Shown piece by piece: positions 1 through 8,640 of a stretch of 64,000 bases of DNA. The stretch is from Photobacterium iliopiscarium. Its GTDB lineage: Bacteria > Pseudomonadota > Gammaproteobacteria > Enterobacterales > Vibrionaceae. The stretch's first letter is position 1. Each line of letters starts with the position of its first letter. The notes under the pieces were generated by a model, which had not been told where the DNA came from, ran no database searches, and was given only the letters and a program-made list of their open reading frames with translations. The position numbers were made by a program, and so were the translations under genes. The DNA is taken from contig NZ_PYOO01000004.1 in assembly GCF_003026395.1 (NCBI RefSeq), positions 124,001-188,000 of the forward strand, in the 5' to 3' direction.

Positions 1-513
1 CTAGATATCGAAACATTGGAACTTTTGGAAGATATTCTTGCCAATTATCAAGGGACATTGCTTTTAGTAAGTCACGATCGTCAATTTGTTGATAATACTG
101 TGACTACAAGCTGGATTTTTGAAGGCGATGGTGTTGTTAACGAATACGTTGGCGGTTACCATGATGCCCAATCTCAGCGTGCAAATTCTTATGCTAATCA
201 AGCGAAAGAGCAGGCAGCTCAAATTGAATTAGCAAAAAAGAAAAAAGCAGAACAAGAACAAAAGCAGCAACAAGAAACACCAAAACGCGTAGGTAAGAAG
301 CTATCTTTTACACTTCAACATGAGTTAGCTGCTTTACCGAAAAAAATTGAAGACTTAGAAAATGAAATCGCAAAATTGCAGGCACTCGTTAATGATCCTG
401 CGTTCTTCTCGGATCCGAAGAATGATACTCAAGCGACGCTAACAGCTTTAACTAAGCTTGAAGCAGAATTTGAAGTTGCATTTGAACGATGGGAAGAGCT
501 GGACGCGATGTAA
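1..513 (+). CDS. uup: ABC-F ATPase Uup, C-terminal part (5' truncated by window)
   Basis: The reading frame is open from base 1, so the gene starts outside the window and only the last 170 codons are seen. The visible start LDIETLELLEDIL is the stretch just after Walker B of the second ABC domain, and LVSHDRQFVDN carries the H-switch histidine. A Lys/Gln-rich linker and a paired-helix C-terminal domain (KKLSFTLQHELAALPKKIEDLE) follow, which is typical of Uup. Uup is a cytoplasmic ABC-F protein linked to ribosome function and to precise excision of transposons. The next gene starts 12 bp after the stop. The family call is secure. Confidence 0.9.
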   Translation, partial: LDIETLELLEDILANYQGTLLLVSHDRQFVDNTVTTSWIFEGDGVVNEYVGGYHDAQSQRANSYANQAKEQAAQIELAKKKKAEQEQKQQQETPKRVGKKLSFTLQHELAALPKKIEDLENEIAKLQALVNDPAFFSDPKNDTQATLTALTKLEAEFEVAFERWEELDAM

Positions 514-524
514 AAGGAATCCTA

Positions 525-2579
525 ATGCCACATAAGATATTAAAGCTTTCTACACTTGCTATTTTAATTGCCGGTGCGTCACAAGCGAGTGCTGCTGTAT
601 ATACTGTTGTGCCTGTTGCAAATGCTGATAGTGCAGGTGTTAAGCAACTCGCGAGTCAAGATTATTTTGCAGAAGCTCAAGCTAACGCAAACAGTACGCC
701 GATCACTGTATCAAGTACTGGGATTAAGCCATCAGCTGAGAATGCTAACTGTTTTACCGGTACTGATTGTGTTGCTGATGATTACACTGTAACAGGTGTT
801 GCGCGTCGTGGTACAGAAGGTACACCGATTGCAGACGTCACACCGTATAATGAAAATAGCCAAGAGGTCGTGAGTCAATATGAATTGCGACGCTATTGCG
901 ATAATAATTTAGGTTATGGTACCTGTGATGTTTGGTCCGAGAGTCAATTTTTTGGTCTTAATTATACTGATGATGACGAATGGAATGGTCAAGGCGTAGG
1001 TGGCTTACAGAAAAAACAAGCGGCTTGGGTTAATGGCTATCATTCTAATGCTCAAGGTTTAGTTAATGGTGCGCCTGTAAATACTTTTGCGACTGATGTT
1101 GCAAACTATGGCGGTACTCAAAAAGCCAATCTTGGTGATATTATTGCAAACACTACAGATACTCTTGTAAAGGGCACTGTAGGGACTGATTTTGTTTATG
1201 GTATTACGTCATCATCACTATTTAAAAATGCATCTGGCATGCCTAGAGCGTTTGAAAAGCGTGGTTTTGTTAATACAAATGGTCAGTCTGTTCAATTAGC
1301 ACCTGTAACAACATCAAATGTGCTTGTTTCTAATATGGGACAGACACTAGCAAATGATGCTGTTGTTATGAAAAACGATAAGCTACTTGTTGTTGGTTCA
1401 TCATCTTATGCGGCAAGTTTTTTTGCTAAAGATAGTAATGGTAAAGATCGTGAAGACGAGAATAAATTACCAAGTTCTGATGACATCCTAAATAATGGGT
1501 CACACCCGCTTAATTTTAAAACAATGAAGCAGTGTGCGACTAATGCCTCTGATAATCTGTATGCGAATTGGGAATGTCAATTTAGTACGTTTGCAAACGA
1601 AGCTGCATATTGGCTGGTGGATACTGATGGCACTGTAACATCTCATGCTATTTCTGCGGGAAGCGGTGATAATCGTGATGGTTTAGCTGTTATTGATAAA
1701 GACAATGATTCACTATCATTCCAAGCATCAGCACAAGCAGTAGCATTAGATACGAATGGTGATCCCATTGCTGTTGGTTATTCAACGGCAGATGTTAGAG
1801 ATGATTACTATGCGATGCAAGCAGCATACTTTACTGCGAAATCGGCTGATTTAACGTCATGGACACGCACTTTAATACCTGGATTAGATATTAAGCCTGG
1901 TGATGATCGTGACTTTACTTACACTATTGCAAATGGCGTTAATAGTAAGTCTGTGATTGTAGGTGATGCAAAAGGTAATGGTGAGAAACCACAACGTGCA
2001 TTTGTTTACAAAGCAGGACAAAGTAAAGCGCAGTTCTTTGATGATCTAGCTCCGACTATTTTCTTTAAAGATTCAAACAGTAATGCAGCAGCAGTCAATG
2101 ATAATGATCAAGTTGTAGGCTGGGTTGATATTGAAGCGAGTAGCGGTAAAGAAGCTCGTCATCGTGCATTTACTTATATGACAAATAATTCTGTGATTAA
2201 GAATGCCAATGGTGACGTTGTACTTGCTCCCAATAAAGCGTGGATGCTTGATGATCTAACCAATGATCCAAATGCTGGCGCGGGTTCTGTAGCAAACTCA
2301 TACCGTATTTTAGATGCAACTGGCGTTAATGATGCAGGTGTGATTGCTGCGACAGCTTATTATTGTCAAGGTGGCTATGAGAACCTTAGTAATCTTGCAC
2401 ACTGTAATGGTACTGAGCAACGTGTCATCGTTAAGCTAGTGCCTAATGCAAATGCAACAGCTAATGATATTCAAGCACGTGTAAAAGATGAAGATGAACC
2501 TTTGAAGCGTTCTGGTGGTTCACTTGGTATTTTAGCTTTGACAGCGTTAGGTTTTATTGGTTTCAGAAGAAGAAAATAA
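525..2579 (+). CDS. DUF3466 family exported protein with GlyGly-CTERM-like tail
   Basis: This is a 684-residue protein of unknown function. The ATG at 525 is chosen because AAAAGGA lies just upstream and a clean signal peptide follows (MPHKILKLSTLAILIAGASQ, then ASA). An in-frame start further upstream would overlap uup and lacks these features. The body is Asn/Asp/Ala-rich with repeated short motifs such as AVNDNDQVVG, which resemble the beta-propeller-like repeats of DUF3466. The C-terminus has GG, a hydrophobic helix and RRRK, the architecture of a GlyGly-CTERM signal cleaved by rhombosortase. The protein probably reaches the cell surface by type II secretion. Family placement rests on resemblance and on the uup/rmf synteny. 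Confidence 0.75.
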   Translation: MPHKILKLSTLAILIAGASQASAAVYTVVPVANADSAGVKQLASQDYFAEAQANANSTPITVSSTGIKPSAENANCFTGTDCVADDYTVTGVARRGTEGTPIADVTPYNENSQEVVSQYELRRYCDNNLGYGTCDVWSESQFFGLNYTDDDEWNGQGVGGLQKKQAAWVNGYHSNAQGLVNGAPVNTFATDVANYGGTQKANLGDIIANTTDTLVKGTVGTDFVYGITSSSLFKNASGMPRAFEKRGFVNTNGQSVQLAPVTTSNVLVSNMGQTLANDAVVMKNDKLLVVGSSSYAASFFAKDSNGKDREDENKLPSSDDILNNGSHPLNFKTMKQCATNASDNLYANWECQFSTFANEAAYWLVDTDGTVTSHAISAGSGDNRDGLAVIDKDNDSLSFQASAQAVALDTNGDPIAVGYSTADVRDDYYAMQAAYFTAKSADLTSWTRTLIPGLDIKPGDDRDFTYTIANGVNSKSVIVGDAKGNGEKPQRAFVYKAGQSKAQFFDDLAPTIFFKDSNSNAAAVNDNDQVVGWVDIEASSGKEARHRAFTYMTNNSVIKNANGDVVLAPNKAWMLDDLTNDPNAGAGSVANSYRILDATGVNDAGVIAATAYYCQGGYENLSNLAHCNGTEQRVIVKLVPNANATANDIQARVKDEDEPLKRSGGSLGILALTALGFIGFRRRK

Positions 2580-2604
2580 TTTATTAATTAAATTATTTAA
2601 TCAT

Positions 2605-2637
2605 AACGGGCTCACAATTTGTGGGCCCGTTTTGTTT
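2605..2637 (+). terminator. Rho-independent terminator after the DUF3466 gene
   Basis: ACGGGCTCAC (2606-2615) and GTGGGCCCGT (2621-2630) form a 10-bp stem with one G·T wobble and a 5-nt loop. A T-rich tract follows. Confidence 0.85.
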
Positions 2638-2752
2638 TTAAACTTGATCAATTTCAAAATCTGACCCATTTTTAAAAGGGAGCTGATATAACACTCCGTT
2701 ATTACTTTATTGTAATAAAAAGTACCAAACAGATAAGGATGAGGATCGAACT

Positions 2753-2926
2753 ATGAAGAGACAAAAGCGGGATCGTTTAGAACGCGCACAAGCTCGAGGT
2801 TATCAAGCCGGTTTGAATGGCCGTTCTACAGAAGATTGTCCATATAATGGAACAGATGCCCGTACGAATTGGCTTGGCGGTTGGCGAGACGCAAGAGAGG
2901 AAATGCAACAAGGTCTCTATAAATAA
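2753..2926 (+). CDS. rmf: Ribosome modulation factor RMF
   Basis: A 57-codon gene starting MKRQKRDRLERAQARGYQAG and ending QQGLYK. The E. coli factor is 55 residues. The pattern of an Arg/Lys-rich N-terminus, GRS, CPY and a W-GGWRDARE segment is diagnostic of RMF. RMF binds near the 3' end of 16S rRNA and dimerises 70S ribosomes into inactive 100S particles in stationary phase. A strong AAGGATGAGG ribosome-binding site lies about 5 nt upstream. It is monocistronic, flanked by terminators on both sides, and sits next to fabA as in other gammaproteobacteria. Confidence 0.93.
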   Translation: MKRQKRDRLERAQARGYQAGLNGRSTEDCPYNGTDARTNWLGGWRDAREEMQQGLYK

Positions 2927-2957
2927 GATAACCTCCCTCATGGTTAACCTTTCTGAC

Positions 2958-2981
2958 GCCCCTTAGGAGAAGGGGCTTTTT
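2958..2981 (+). terminator. Terminator of rmf
   Basis: GCCCCTT (2958-2964) pairs with AAGGGGC (2970-2976) around a 5-nt loop and is followed by TTTTT. Confidence 0.88.
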
Positions 2982-3187
2982 ATTACGTAAGTTATTATTG
3001 CCATCATTTCATTGCAATGGTGTTTATCAGTGTTGCATAAAAAGCTATCTATTTTCTGTGTTTGCTTTATGGGTTTTAAATTAGCAAGCATTAGGTTTAA
3101 ACACAGTGTGTGAGTGGTTATATTTTTTGAGGTGATGGCTGGTGGACTTAAAATGAGATTAAAGATTATTTATGCCCCTAAAATAGG
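2982..3187. other. Spacer between rmf and fabA, no gene seen
   Basis: About 200 bp of AT-rich DNA lie between the rmf terminator and the fabA terminator. No open frame with a plausible start and no clear motif was found. Confidence 0.5.
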
Positions 3188-3225
3188 TAAAAAAAAGCCC
3201 TGAAGAAGACTTCAGGGCTTTAATG
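3188..3225 (-). terminator. Terminator of fabA (probably bidirectional)
   Basis: AAGCCCTGAAG and CTTCAGGGCTT form a perfect 11-bp stem (3195-3205 and 3210-3220) with a 4-nt loop. The A-run on the left (3190-3196) is the T-tract of the minus-strand transcript. Confidence 0.88.
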
Positions 3226-3243
3226 TTTTAGTTTCTAATCGAA

Positions 3244-3759
3244 TTAAAAGTTGTCGGTATCTTTGAATAAACCTACTTTAAGATCTTTAGCAACATAGAT
3301 CTCTTTACCGTCTACAAGTACACGGCCATCAGCAACACCCATAATAAGTTTACGGTTAATAACACGTTTAAGTTGAATGTCGTAAGTTACTTTTTTAGCG
3401 GTTGGTAGTACTTGGCCTGTAAATTTAACTTCACCAACACCCAGTGCACGGCCTTTACCTTCACCACCAGACCAACCAAGGAAGAAGCCAACAAGTTGCC
3501 ACATAGCATCTAGGCCAAGACAACCGGGCATTACTGGATCACCAATAAAGTGGCAATTAAAAAACCATAGGTCAGGATTGATATCTAATTCCGCATGGAT
3601 AAACCCTTTGCCGTGGTCTCCACCTTCAGCAGAGATATTAACTACACGGTCAATCATCAGCATATTGTCTACTGGTAATGATGGAAATTCAGGACCGTAT
3701 AGCTCGCTTTTACCACATGCAACTAGTTCTTCGTGTGTATAAGAATTCTGGCGTGTCAT
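3244..3759 (-). CDS. fabA: 3-hydroxydecanoyl-ACP dehydratase/isomerase FabA
   Basis: About 171 residues; E. coli FabA has 172. It dehydrates 3-hydroxydecanoyl-ACP and isomerises trans-2 to cis-3-decenoyl-ACP, the branch point to unsaturated fatty acids. The active-site His lies in [20 protein letters not shown] and the catalytic Asp in [26 protein letters not shown] is near-invariant in the family. The ATG at 3759 gives [12 protein letters not shown], which matches the family N-terminus. An ATG at 3768 is closer to the AAGGAG site (about 3 nt spacing), so the start is uncertain by three codons. Membrane fluidity control through this enzyme matters in cold marine bacteria. Confidence 0.95.
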   Translation of the reverse strand: MTRQNSYTHEELVACGKSELYGPEFPSLPVDNMLMIDRVVNISAEGGDHGKGFIHAELDINPDLWFFNCHFIGDPVMPGCLGLDAMWQLVGFFLGWSGGEGKGRALGVGEVKFTGQVLPTAKKVTYDIQLKRVINRKLIMGVADGRVLVDGKEIYVAKDLKVGLFKDTDNF

Positions 3760-3827
3760 TAGAATCATTTACTCCTTCAAAAGTATGCAAGCAATTTAGC
3801 TTACACGTGTACGCTAAACAACTCGGA

Positions 3828-5543
3828 TCAGTTCTGGCCCAACCAGTTGGAAATCATTAATCGAAGTCGATTCATAATACCAATCTGATCAGAAAGGTCG
3901 CCATGGTGGAAATAATCGATGCGTTCTTCAATTAAAGAGAGGATTGTTTCATCATCTTCATTTTCACTGCGGAAGACTTTATTTGTAAGACGAGGAATCG
4001 CTTCATCAACATTACTCACCGCCCAGATATGGAATTGTTTTGCTTTAATAGCTTCAATCACTTCATCATTTAGGCAAAGACTTGATAAGTTAGTATGCGG
4101 TAAAATCACACCTTGGTTACCAGTAAGGCCGCGATGAACACAAACCTTATAGAAACCTTCAATCTTTTGATTAATGCCGCCAACAGCCTGTACACGACCA
4201 AATTGATCGACAGCACCTGTGACTGCAATTTCTTGATTAATGGGTTGAAATGACAACGCCGACACTAATGCACAAAGTTCAGCTAACGATGCACTATCAC
4301 CATCGACTTCTGAATAAGATTGTTCAAAGACAATTGATGCTGAGTAGGGAAGCGCTTGATCTAAATCGAGTGCTGTTGCAACAAAGGCTTGCATAATCAT
4401 CATGCCTTTCGCGTGAATATTACCACCAAGTTCAACTTTTCGTTCAACGTCAGTAATATCACCATCACCAAAATGGACCACACATGAAATACGAGCAGGC
4501 TCACCATAAGCACTTGGATGGCCTGGCATTTCAACAACGGTTAAACCATTGACCTGACCAATTTCTTCGCCTTCAGTGGCAATTAATACTTGGCCATGAT
4601 GAATATCTGCAATAGCACGTTCAGGTAAATATGACTCGCGGTATTCTTTTGCTCTTAATGACGCTTTAATGTGTCCGGCAGTGATTAGATTACCTTCTGA
4701 TTCTACTGACGCTTCTGAGAGTAAATTCAAATGCCACAATGGACATAAAGGCAAGCGTGTTTGATCTTCTGCGTGACGAGCACCTGCAAATAACAGAGCA
4801 CGAATAGCATCTGAGTCAGCAAGAGAGGGTAAGTTATAGTATTGGCTAATACCTTTAATATAACTAATGTAATCGGTTAGCGTTGCTTCATTAAGCAATA
4901 GATCTTGCTCAAATTCACCGTACATCGCCATACCATCACTTAAATCAGGCTCGGCTGCATCAAGTTCAGCCATTAGGTAACGTTCACCTATAATAATAAG
5001 CTTAACGTTAACTGTTTCTGTCGCGGGCAATTCATAGAGACTTTTATTGGTGATTGGTTGCCATTCAAGCTGACCATTCATCAAAACATTCTTTAACTGT
5101 GGCCATAAGCTTGGATCGCTTAAAATTGCAGTAATAGATAAAACAAGATAGCCGTTATGTGCTTGATGAAGTAAACCATGTTTACGTTGGGGTTGTGTCT
5201 CACCGTCTTTAGCCGGATAAACTGCGCCAAATAACTTCTCATGAGTGACGTTGTCACCAGCAATGATAATTGGCTGTTCTACGGTATTTTCATTATTGCT
5301 GCTTGATTTGTTAATGCTTTTTTTTAGCAATTCAATAATGTAATCACGATATAACGTGTTATCGGAAGCCGTAATGCGTAGAATGCGTGGCTGTAAATTC
5401 ATCGCGGTGAAGCGGCGTATAGCATCTGATAAGCGAGACTGAAGGATGCCGACCAGAGTAGGTTCTAGATCATCATATTGATCTAATACGTGCTGATACG
5501 GGCTGTAATCTGGAAACATGTTACGCCAAGATTCTTCATGCAT
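3828..5543 (-). CDS. lonH: Lon-like ATP-independent-type protease LonH (YcbZ)
   Basis: About 571 residues, homologous to E. coli YcbZ along its length. The C-terminal S16 peptidase domain is clear: the catalytic Ser lies in DGDSASLAELCALVSAL and the catalytic Lys in GGINQKIEGFYKVC, and RISCVVHFGDGDITDVERK leads in. The N-terminal half is a degenerate AAA region with LLHQAHNGYLVLS and no clear Walker A. The start at ATG 5543 (MHEESWRNMFPDYSPYQ) is chosen by alignment to YcbZ, though no good Shine-Dalgarno is visible. Frames open further upstream to 5615 (GTG) or 5606 (ATG). Position between fabA and matP matches Vibrionaceae and E. coli. Substrates are not evident. Confidence 0.88.
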   Translation of the reverse strand: MHEESWRNMFPDYSPYQHVLDQYDDLEPTLVGILQSRLSDAIRRFTAMNLQPRILRITASDNTLYRDYIIELLKKSINKSSSNNENTVEQPIIIAGDNVTHEKLFGAVYPAKDGETQPQRKHGLLHQAHNGYLVLSITAILSDPSLWPQLKNVLMNGQLEWQPITNKSLYELPATETVNVKLIIIGERYLMAELDAAEPDLSDGMAMYGEFEQDLLLNEATLTDYISYIKGISQYYNLPSLADSDAIRALLFAGARHAEDQTRLPLCPLWHLNLLSEASVESEGNLITAGHIKASLRAKEYRESYLPERAIADIHHGQVLIATEGEEIGQVNGLTVVEMPGHPSAYGEPARISCVVHFGDGDITDVERKVELGGNIHAKGMMIMQAFVATALDLDQALPYSASIVFEQSYSEVDGDSASLAELCALVSALSFQPINQEIAVTGAVDQFGRVQAVGGINQKIEGFYKVCVHRGLTGNQGVILPHTNLSSLCLNDEVIEAIKAKQFHIWAVSNVDEAIPRLTNKVFRSENEDDETILSLIEERIDYFHHGDLSDQIGIMNRLRLMISNWLGQN

Positions 5544-5738
5544 AAATTTATGATTTCTATTGTTACTGTGAAAAGATGTGCAGTATAAAGCAATCAAAGG
5601 GCTCATAATAGACACTTATCGTCTATATTTAAATTTCAATATTAAGGCAACTTAATATTAAGAGAAGAGATTGTTATTTTACCGATCAAGAGTTACACTG
5701 TAACAGTTAACTTAAATAGTTTGAGAATTATCAATCCT

Positions 5739-6200
5739 ATGAAATATCAGCAACTTGAGAACCTTGAAGCAGGTTGGAAATGGACTTATTTGGTTAAGAA
5801 ATGGAAAGAAGGAGAGGCAATAACAAGCTTTGTTGATCAAAGTGAAGCTGACGTAGCAATACAAACCTTGCTTGCGATTGAACATGAACCAACCAAGGTT
5901 ATTGAGTGGATTAATAATAATATGGCGAATAGTTTAGAGAATAAACTAAAACAAGCCATTAGAGCCAAACGTAAGCGACATTTTAATTCAGAGCAGACGC
6001 ATACTAAAAAGAAATCCATTGATTTGGATTACCGTGTTTGGGAAAAATTAGCTGAAAAGTCACAAGAATTAGGTTCGACATTATCAGATACTATTGAGTA
6101 TTTGATCAGTGAAAGCTCTCGAACGGAGCAAGCAAGTCAGACCGTTTCAAATTTAAAAAATGATCTTAACCAACTACTTAATTCAGATTCTTTTGAGTAA
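5739..6200 (+). CDS. matP: Macrodomain Ter organiser MatP
   Basis: 153 residues; E. coli MatP has 150. The start MKYQQLENLEAGWKWTYLVK and the segment IRAKRKRHFNSEQTHTKKKS are near-identical to the family. MatP is a dimeric ribbon-helix-helix DNA-binding protein that binds matS sites in the terminus macrodomain and couples it to division through ZapB. The ATG at 5739 is used because the homologous protein begins there. The gene lies divergently from lonH, as in E. coli. Its presence does not by itself show that the window lies near the terminus. Confidence 0.95.
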   Translation: MKYQQLENLEAGWKWTYLVKKWKEGEAITSFVDQSEADVAIQTLLAIEHEPTKVIEWINNNMANSLENKLKQAIRAKRKRHFNSEQTHTKKKSIDLDYRVWEKLAEKSQELGSTLSDTIEYLISESSRTEQASQTVSNLKNDLNQLLNSDSFE

Positions 6201-6265
6201 TATACTTTTTGATGTTGTTGTTGGTGCTTTTCTTTCAACGTGAAGTTTATTATTAGGGGTGTGTA

Positions 6266-6571
6266 ATGGAATATGTTCTTTTATTGGCTGTTGTGGTGAT
6301 TTTTCTTGTTTTTAAAGATAGACCCATAATGGTATTAGAGTTTAAAGATGGCGACCTTACTAAGACAAAAGGACAAGTACCCACAGCATTTCAAACTGCT
6401 TGTCGAGATATTGCCCATAAAACCCCATTTTCTGGGCGAGTAAAGATATATAAAACTAGATTTGCTACCAAATTAGATTTTTCAAATACCATTCCAACTA
6501 AAGTTAAGCAGCGTATAAAGAATGTTTTTCCTCATAATGTGTCTACATCTAAACGTGGAAAAAGAGCATAA
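6266..6571 (+). CDS. DUF3634 family small membrane protein
   Basis: A 101-residue protein with one N-terminal membrane helix (MEYVLLLAVVVIFLVF), then a short basic cytoplasmic or periplasmic domain containing DLTKTKGQVPTAFQTACRDIA. The layout matches DUF3634, found mainly in Vibrionaceae and relatives, with no known function. GGGGTGTGTA just upstream could serve as a ribosome-binding site. It ends just before a terminator, so it is probably its own unit or co-transcribed with matP. Confidence 0.65.
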   Translation: MEYVLLLAVVVIFLVFKDRPIMVLEFKDGDLTKTKGQVPTAFQTACRDIAHKTPFSGRVKIYKTRFATKLDFSNTIPTKVKQRIKNVFPHNVSTSKRGKRA

Positions 6572-6586
6572 ACGTGGATTTGAAAC

Positions 6587-6618
6587 AAAAAACGCTATCA
6601 ATAACGGTAGCGTTTTTT
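6587..6618 (+). terminator. Terminator after the DUF3634 gene
   Basis: AAAAAACGCTAT pairs with GTAGCGTTTTTT across a short loop, with a G·T pair at the loop side. The stem ends in a T6 run. Confidence 0.75.
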
Positions 6619-6636
6619 ATTTAAATAAGGTTCAAA

Positions 6637-7038
6637 ATGATAACGCCTTACGCAACTCGATTATTAAAAGGGGATGATTTACGTCATTCACTATTGGAAT
6701 TTATTCAATTAAAGAAGATACAATCGGGTTCCTTATTAACAGGTGTTGGTTGTTTATCTCAAGCTAAAATCAGATTAGCGAATGAGCAAAAAATATTACA
6801 TCTTGATGGGCCATTAGAAATTATATCACTATCTGGAACATTGACGCCTAAGCATGTTCATATACATATATCTGTGGCTGATGGAGAAGGGCGGGTATAT
6901 GGTGGTCATTTAGTCCCTGGTTGTATAGTGTCTTATACGGCAGAACTCTGCATGATTGAATATAATAATTTAAATTTTGAATGTGAATATGACTATCAAA
7001 CTGGGTTTGATGAATTGGTTATATTGAAGCGTGATTAA
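6637..7038 (+). CDS. PPC/DUF296 domain protein
   Basis: A 133-residue single-domain protein. GSLLTGVGCLSQAKIRLA, the core LEIISLSGTLTP and HVHIHISVADGEGRVYGGHL are typical of the PPC (DUF296) fold. Its histidines form a metal site in structurally known trimeric homologs. In plants this domain accompanies AT-hook DNA-binding proteins, but the role of stand-alone bacterial members is not established. No partner gene is evident nearby. Confidence 0.8.
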   Translation: MITPYATRLLKGDDLRHSLLEFIQLKKIQSGSLLTGVGCLSQAKIRLANEQKILHLDGPLEIISLSGTLTPKHVHIHISVADGEGRVYGGHLVPGCIVSYTAELCMIEYNNLNFECEYDYQTGFDELVILKRD

Positions 7039-7040
7039 TA

Positions 7041-7065
7041 AGCCCAAGTTATTTATTCTTGGGCT
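7041..7065. terminator. Convergent hairpin between the PPC gene and the next minus-strand gene
   Basis: AGCCCAAG (7041-7048) and CTTGGGCT (7058-7065) form a perfect 8-bp stem. T-tracts are weak on both sides, so terminator strength is uncertain. Confidence 0.6.
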
Positions 7066-7072
7066 GTAATTA

Positions 7073-7318
7073 TTATCCAATAGATTTAATTAATGCTTCT
7101 TTACTTTTAATGAAAATAGTAACTTTTTCCTTTAATTCAGCCAGTTCTTTTTCGGCTTTTAATCGTCGAATAGTTTCTTGTTCTAATTGTTCGCCTATTT
7201 CAACGGCCAAATAACCACCGTTGATTAATGCTTTTGTTGTTACATTTGTTTTTGTTAGAGATTTTAATGCTTCAATCATATAATAGTGCTGATCGATATC
7301 TCTAATAGTAATTGCCAT
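7073..7318 (-). CDS. Small predicted coiled-coil protein, unknown function
   Basis: 81 residues starting MAITIRDIDQHYYMIEALKS. The ATG at 7318 is preceded by AAAGGAG at ideal spacing, which makes it a real gene start. The C-terminal half (EQLEQETIRRLKAEKELAELKEKV) is strongly heptad-like and predicts a coiled coil. I do not recognise a family. It is monocistronic and convergent with the PPC gene. Confidence 0.6.
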   Translation of the reverse strand: MAITIRDIDQHYYMIEALKSLTKTNVTTKALINGGYLAVEIGEQLEQETIRRLKAEKELAELKEKVTIFIKSKEALIKSIG

Positions 7319-7405
7319 AACGTCTCCTTTTGTTATTAATAATATCAAGAAGATAGATATTCTGAAACCTTTAATTCTAACGCACTATAACTTTTATTGC
7401 GTATG

Positions 7406-7434
7406 TAAAAAAAAGCCATCTTTCGATAGCTTTT
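7406..7434 (-). terminator. Terminator of the ToxR/ToxS-like operon
   Basis: On the minus strand AAAAGCTAT pairs with ATGGCTTTT (one wobble) around CGAAAG, followed by T8 (plus-strand A-run 7406-7414). Confidence 0.75.
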
Positions 7435-7439
7435 AATTT

Positions 7440-7856
7440 TTAATTTATAACTCTTTTGCCTAATAAAATATCAGAGTAATAGTTATTCTGACAAGAAATA
7501 GGTGAGTGTGATATATAAATAGCATCGCCTGAACGTAATGAATCCATAAAAAAACTACTAAACATTAATTGCGAATTATTATTATCAATATGTTCCATAC
7601 CTAACAAGTAATAATGATTTTGAAATCGCAAAAATACGCCATTAAAGTGGCTAGAGTAATTATTAGTATTACATTTCCGAGAAATTAACATTGATGCGTG
7701 CCCATCATTTAATGTTAACTGTAATGTATCTTGTGCAATATTATTATTTTTTGTAGAAAACTCATATGTCGCTTTTGTATTAACGGAGCTAATAACAGCT
7801 TGTAGAACTACAAAAATAAGAGCACTAATAATGCCAATAAGCGCTTTATTTAACAC
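7440..7856 (-). CDS. ToxS/VtrC-like membrane-anchored periplasmic partner protein
   Basis: 138 residues: a short N-terminus, one membrane helix (about residues 7-24), then a periplasmic domain with two cysteines (C62, C122) that could form a disulfide. It starts at a GTG overlapping the stop of the upstream ToxR-like gene by 11 bp, with AGGAAA as ribosome-binding site, so the two are translationally coupled. Size, topology and context fit ToxS, TcpH or VtrC, which stabilise the periplasmic part of their ToxR-like partner. Sequence similarity to a named member is not evident to me, so function is inferred from context. Confidence 0.6.
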   Translation of the reverse strand: MLNKALIGIISALIFVVLQAVISSVNTKATYEFSTKNNNIAQDTLQLTLNDGHASMLISRKCNTNNYSSHFNGVFLRFQNHYYLLGMEHIDNNNSQLMFSSFFMDSLRSGDAIYISHSPISCQNNYYSDILLGKRVIN

Positions 7857-8640
7857 TACAAATTTCCTGTTTAATCATAGGTGAGTAATCAACAAAATGA
7901 CCATTACTTACACTAAATAATTGATAATAATTACAACCTTTACTCATAGGAAATGCATACCATTGGCTTATACTACTATTATCATTTTGTAATATTGCAT
8001 TCTGTACTGGTTTAGGTAAATCTATACCATTATAAATAACAGGAAGACCCTCAACAGAAGTACTATCAATAAAGAATAAAAAACGATAACAAATTATTAA
8101 TGTAACAAAGAAAAATGTAATACCAACTACAATATCAAGAACCTTAATATTACTTAATCGCGTTTTTTTAACAACGGTACTATTTAATTTTTGCTGTATT
8201 AAAACTTCGCTTTTCTCAATAAGAATAATCGGTTGATCTTCATCTAAAGCATGTAATTTTTTATCATCATTACTGGTCACTTCTTTTTTTGGCGGGTGAG
8301 AGCCATCATCAATAAGTGCTAATTTTCGAATACAGTAGCCTAATTTTGGTTCTGTCGTTATTATTTTATGCTCATCAATTTTTGCAAAAGCTGTACGTAA
8401 ATTTTTAATTGCAACTGTTAACGAATTATTAGTAACAATTTTCCCTTGCCAACATTCAGCTAATAGAATTTCTCTATATATTGTATTATTAGCTGATTCA
8501 GCGAGAAGAGTGAAAATTAAAGTTTCTGATCGTGATGCTTTAATAAAAGCACCATCACTAATCCGCGTTATGGTTCTACGTGCAAAATCAACATCGAAAC
8601 GCCCAAGACGTTTACAACCGCCGTTTACTTCATCGTTCAT
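7846..8640 (-). CDS. ToxR-like transmembrane winged-helix regulator
   Basis: 264 residues in the ToxR/CadC arrangement: a cytoplasmic OmpR/PhoB-type winged helix at about residues 12-106 (LLAECWQGKIVTNNSLTVAI matches the recognition-helix region, TEPKLGYCI the wing), a charged linker, one membrane helix (about 167-190), and a 74-residue periplasmic domain with exactly two cysteines (C236 and C261). In ToxR a periplasmic cysteine pair forms a redox-sensitive disulfide. The ToxS-like gene follows with overlap. It is probably a membrane-bound one-component transcription factor reading envelope or host signals. It is not the canonical toxR, whose neighbour is htpG. Targets are unknown. Confidence 0.75.
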   Translation of the reverse strand: MNDEVNGGCKRLGRFDVDFARRTITRISDGAFIKASRSETLIFTLLAESANNTIYREILLAECWQGKIVTNNSLTVAIKNLRTAFAKIDEHKIITTEPKLGYCIRKLALIDDGSHPPKKEVTSNDDKKLHALDEDQPIILIEKSEVLIQQKLNSTVVKKTRLSNIKVLDIVVGITFFFVTLIICYRFLFFIDSTSVEGLPVIYNGIDLPKPVQNAILQNDNSSISQWYAFPMSKGCNYYQLFSVSNGHFVDYSPMIKQEICSVK

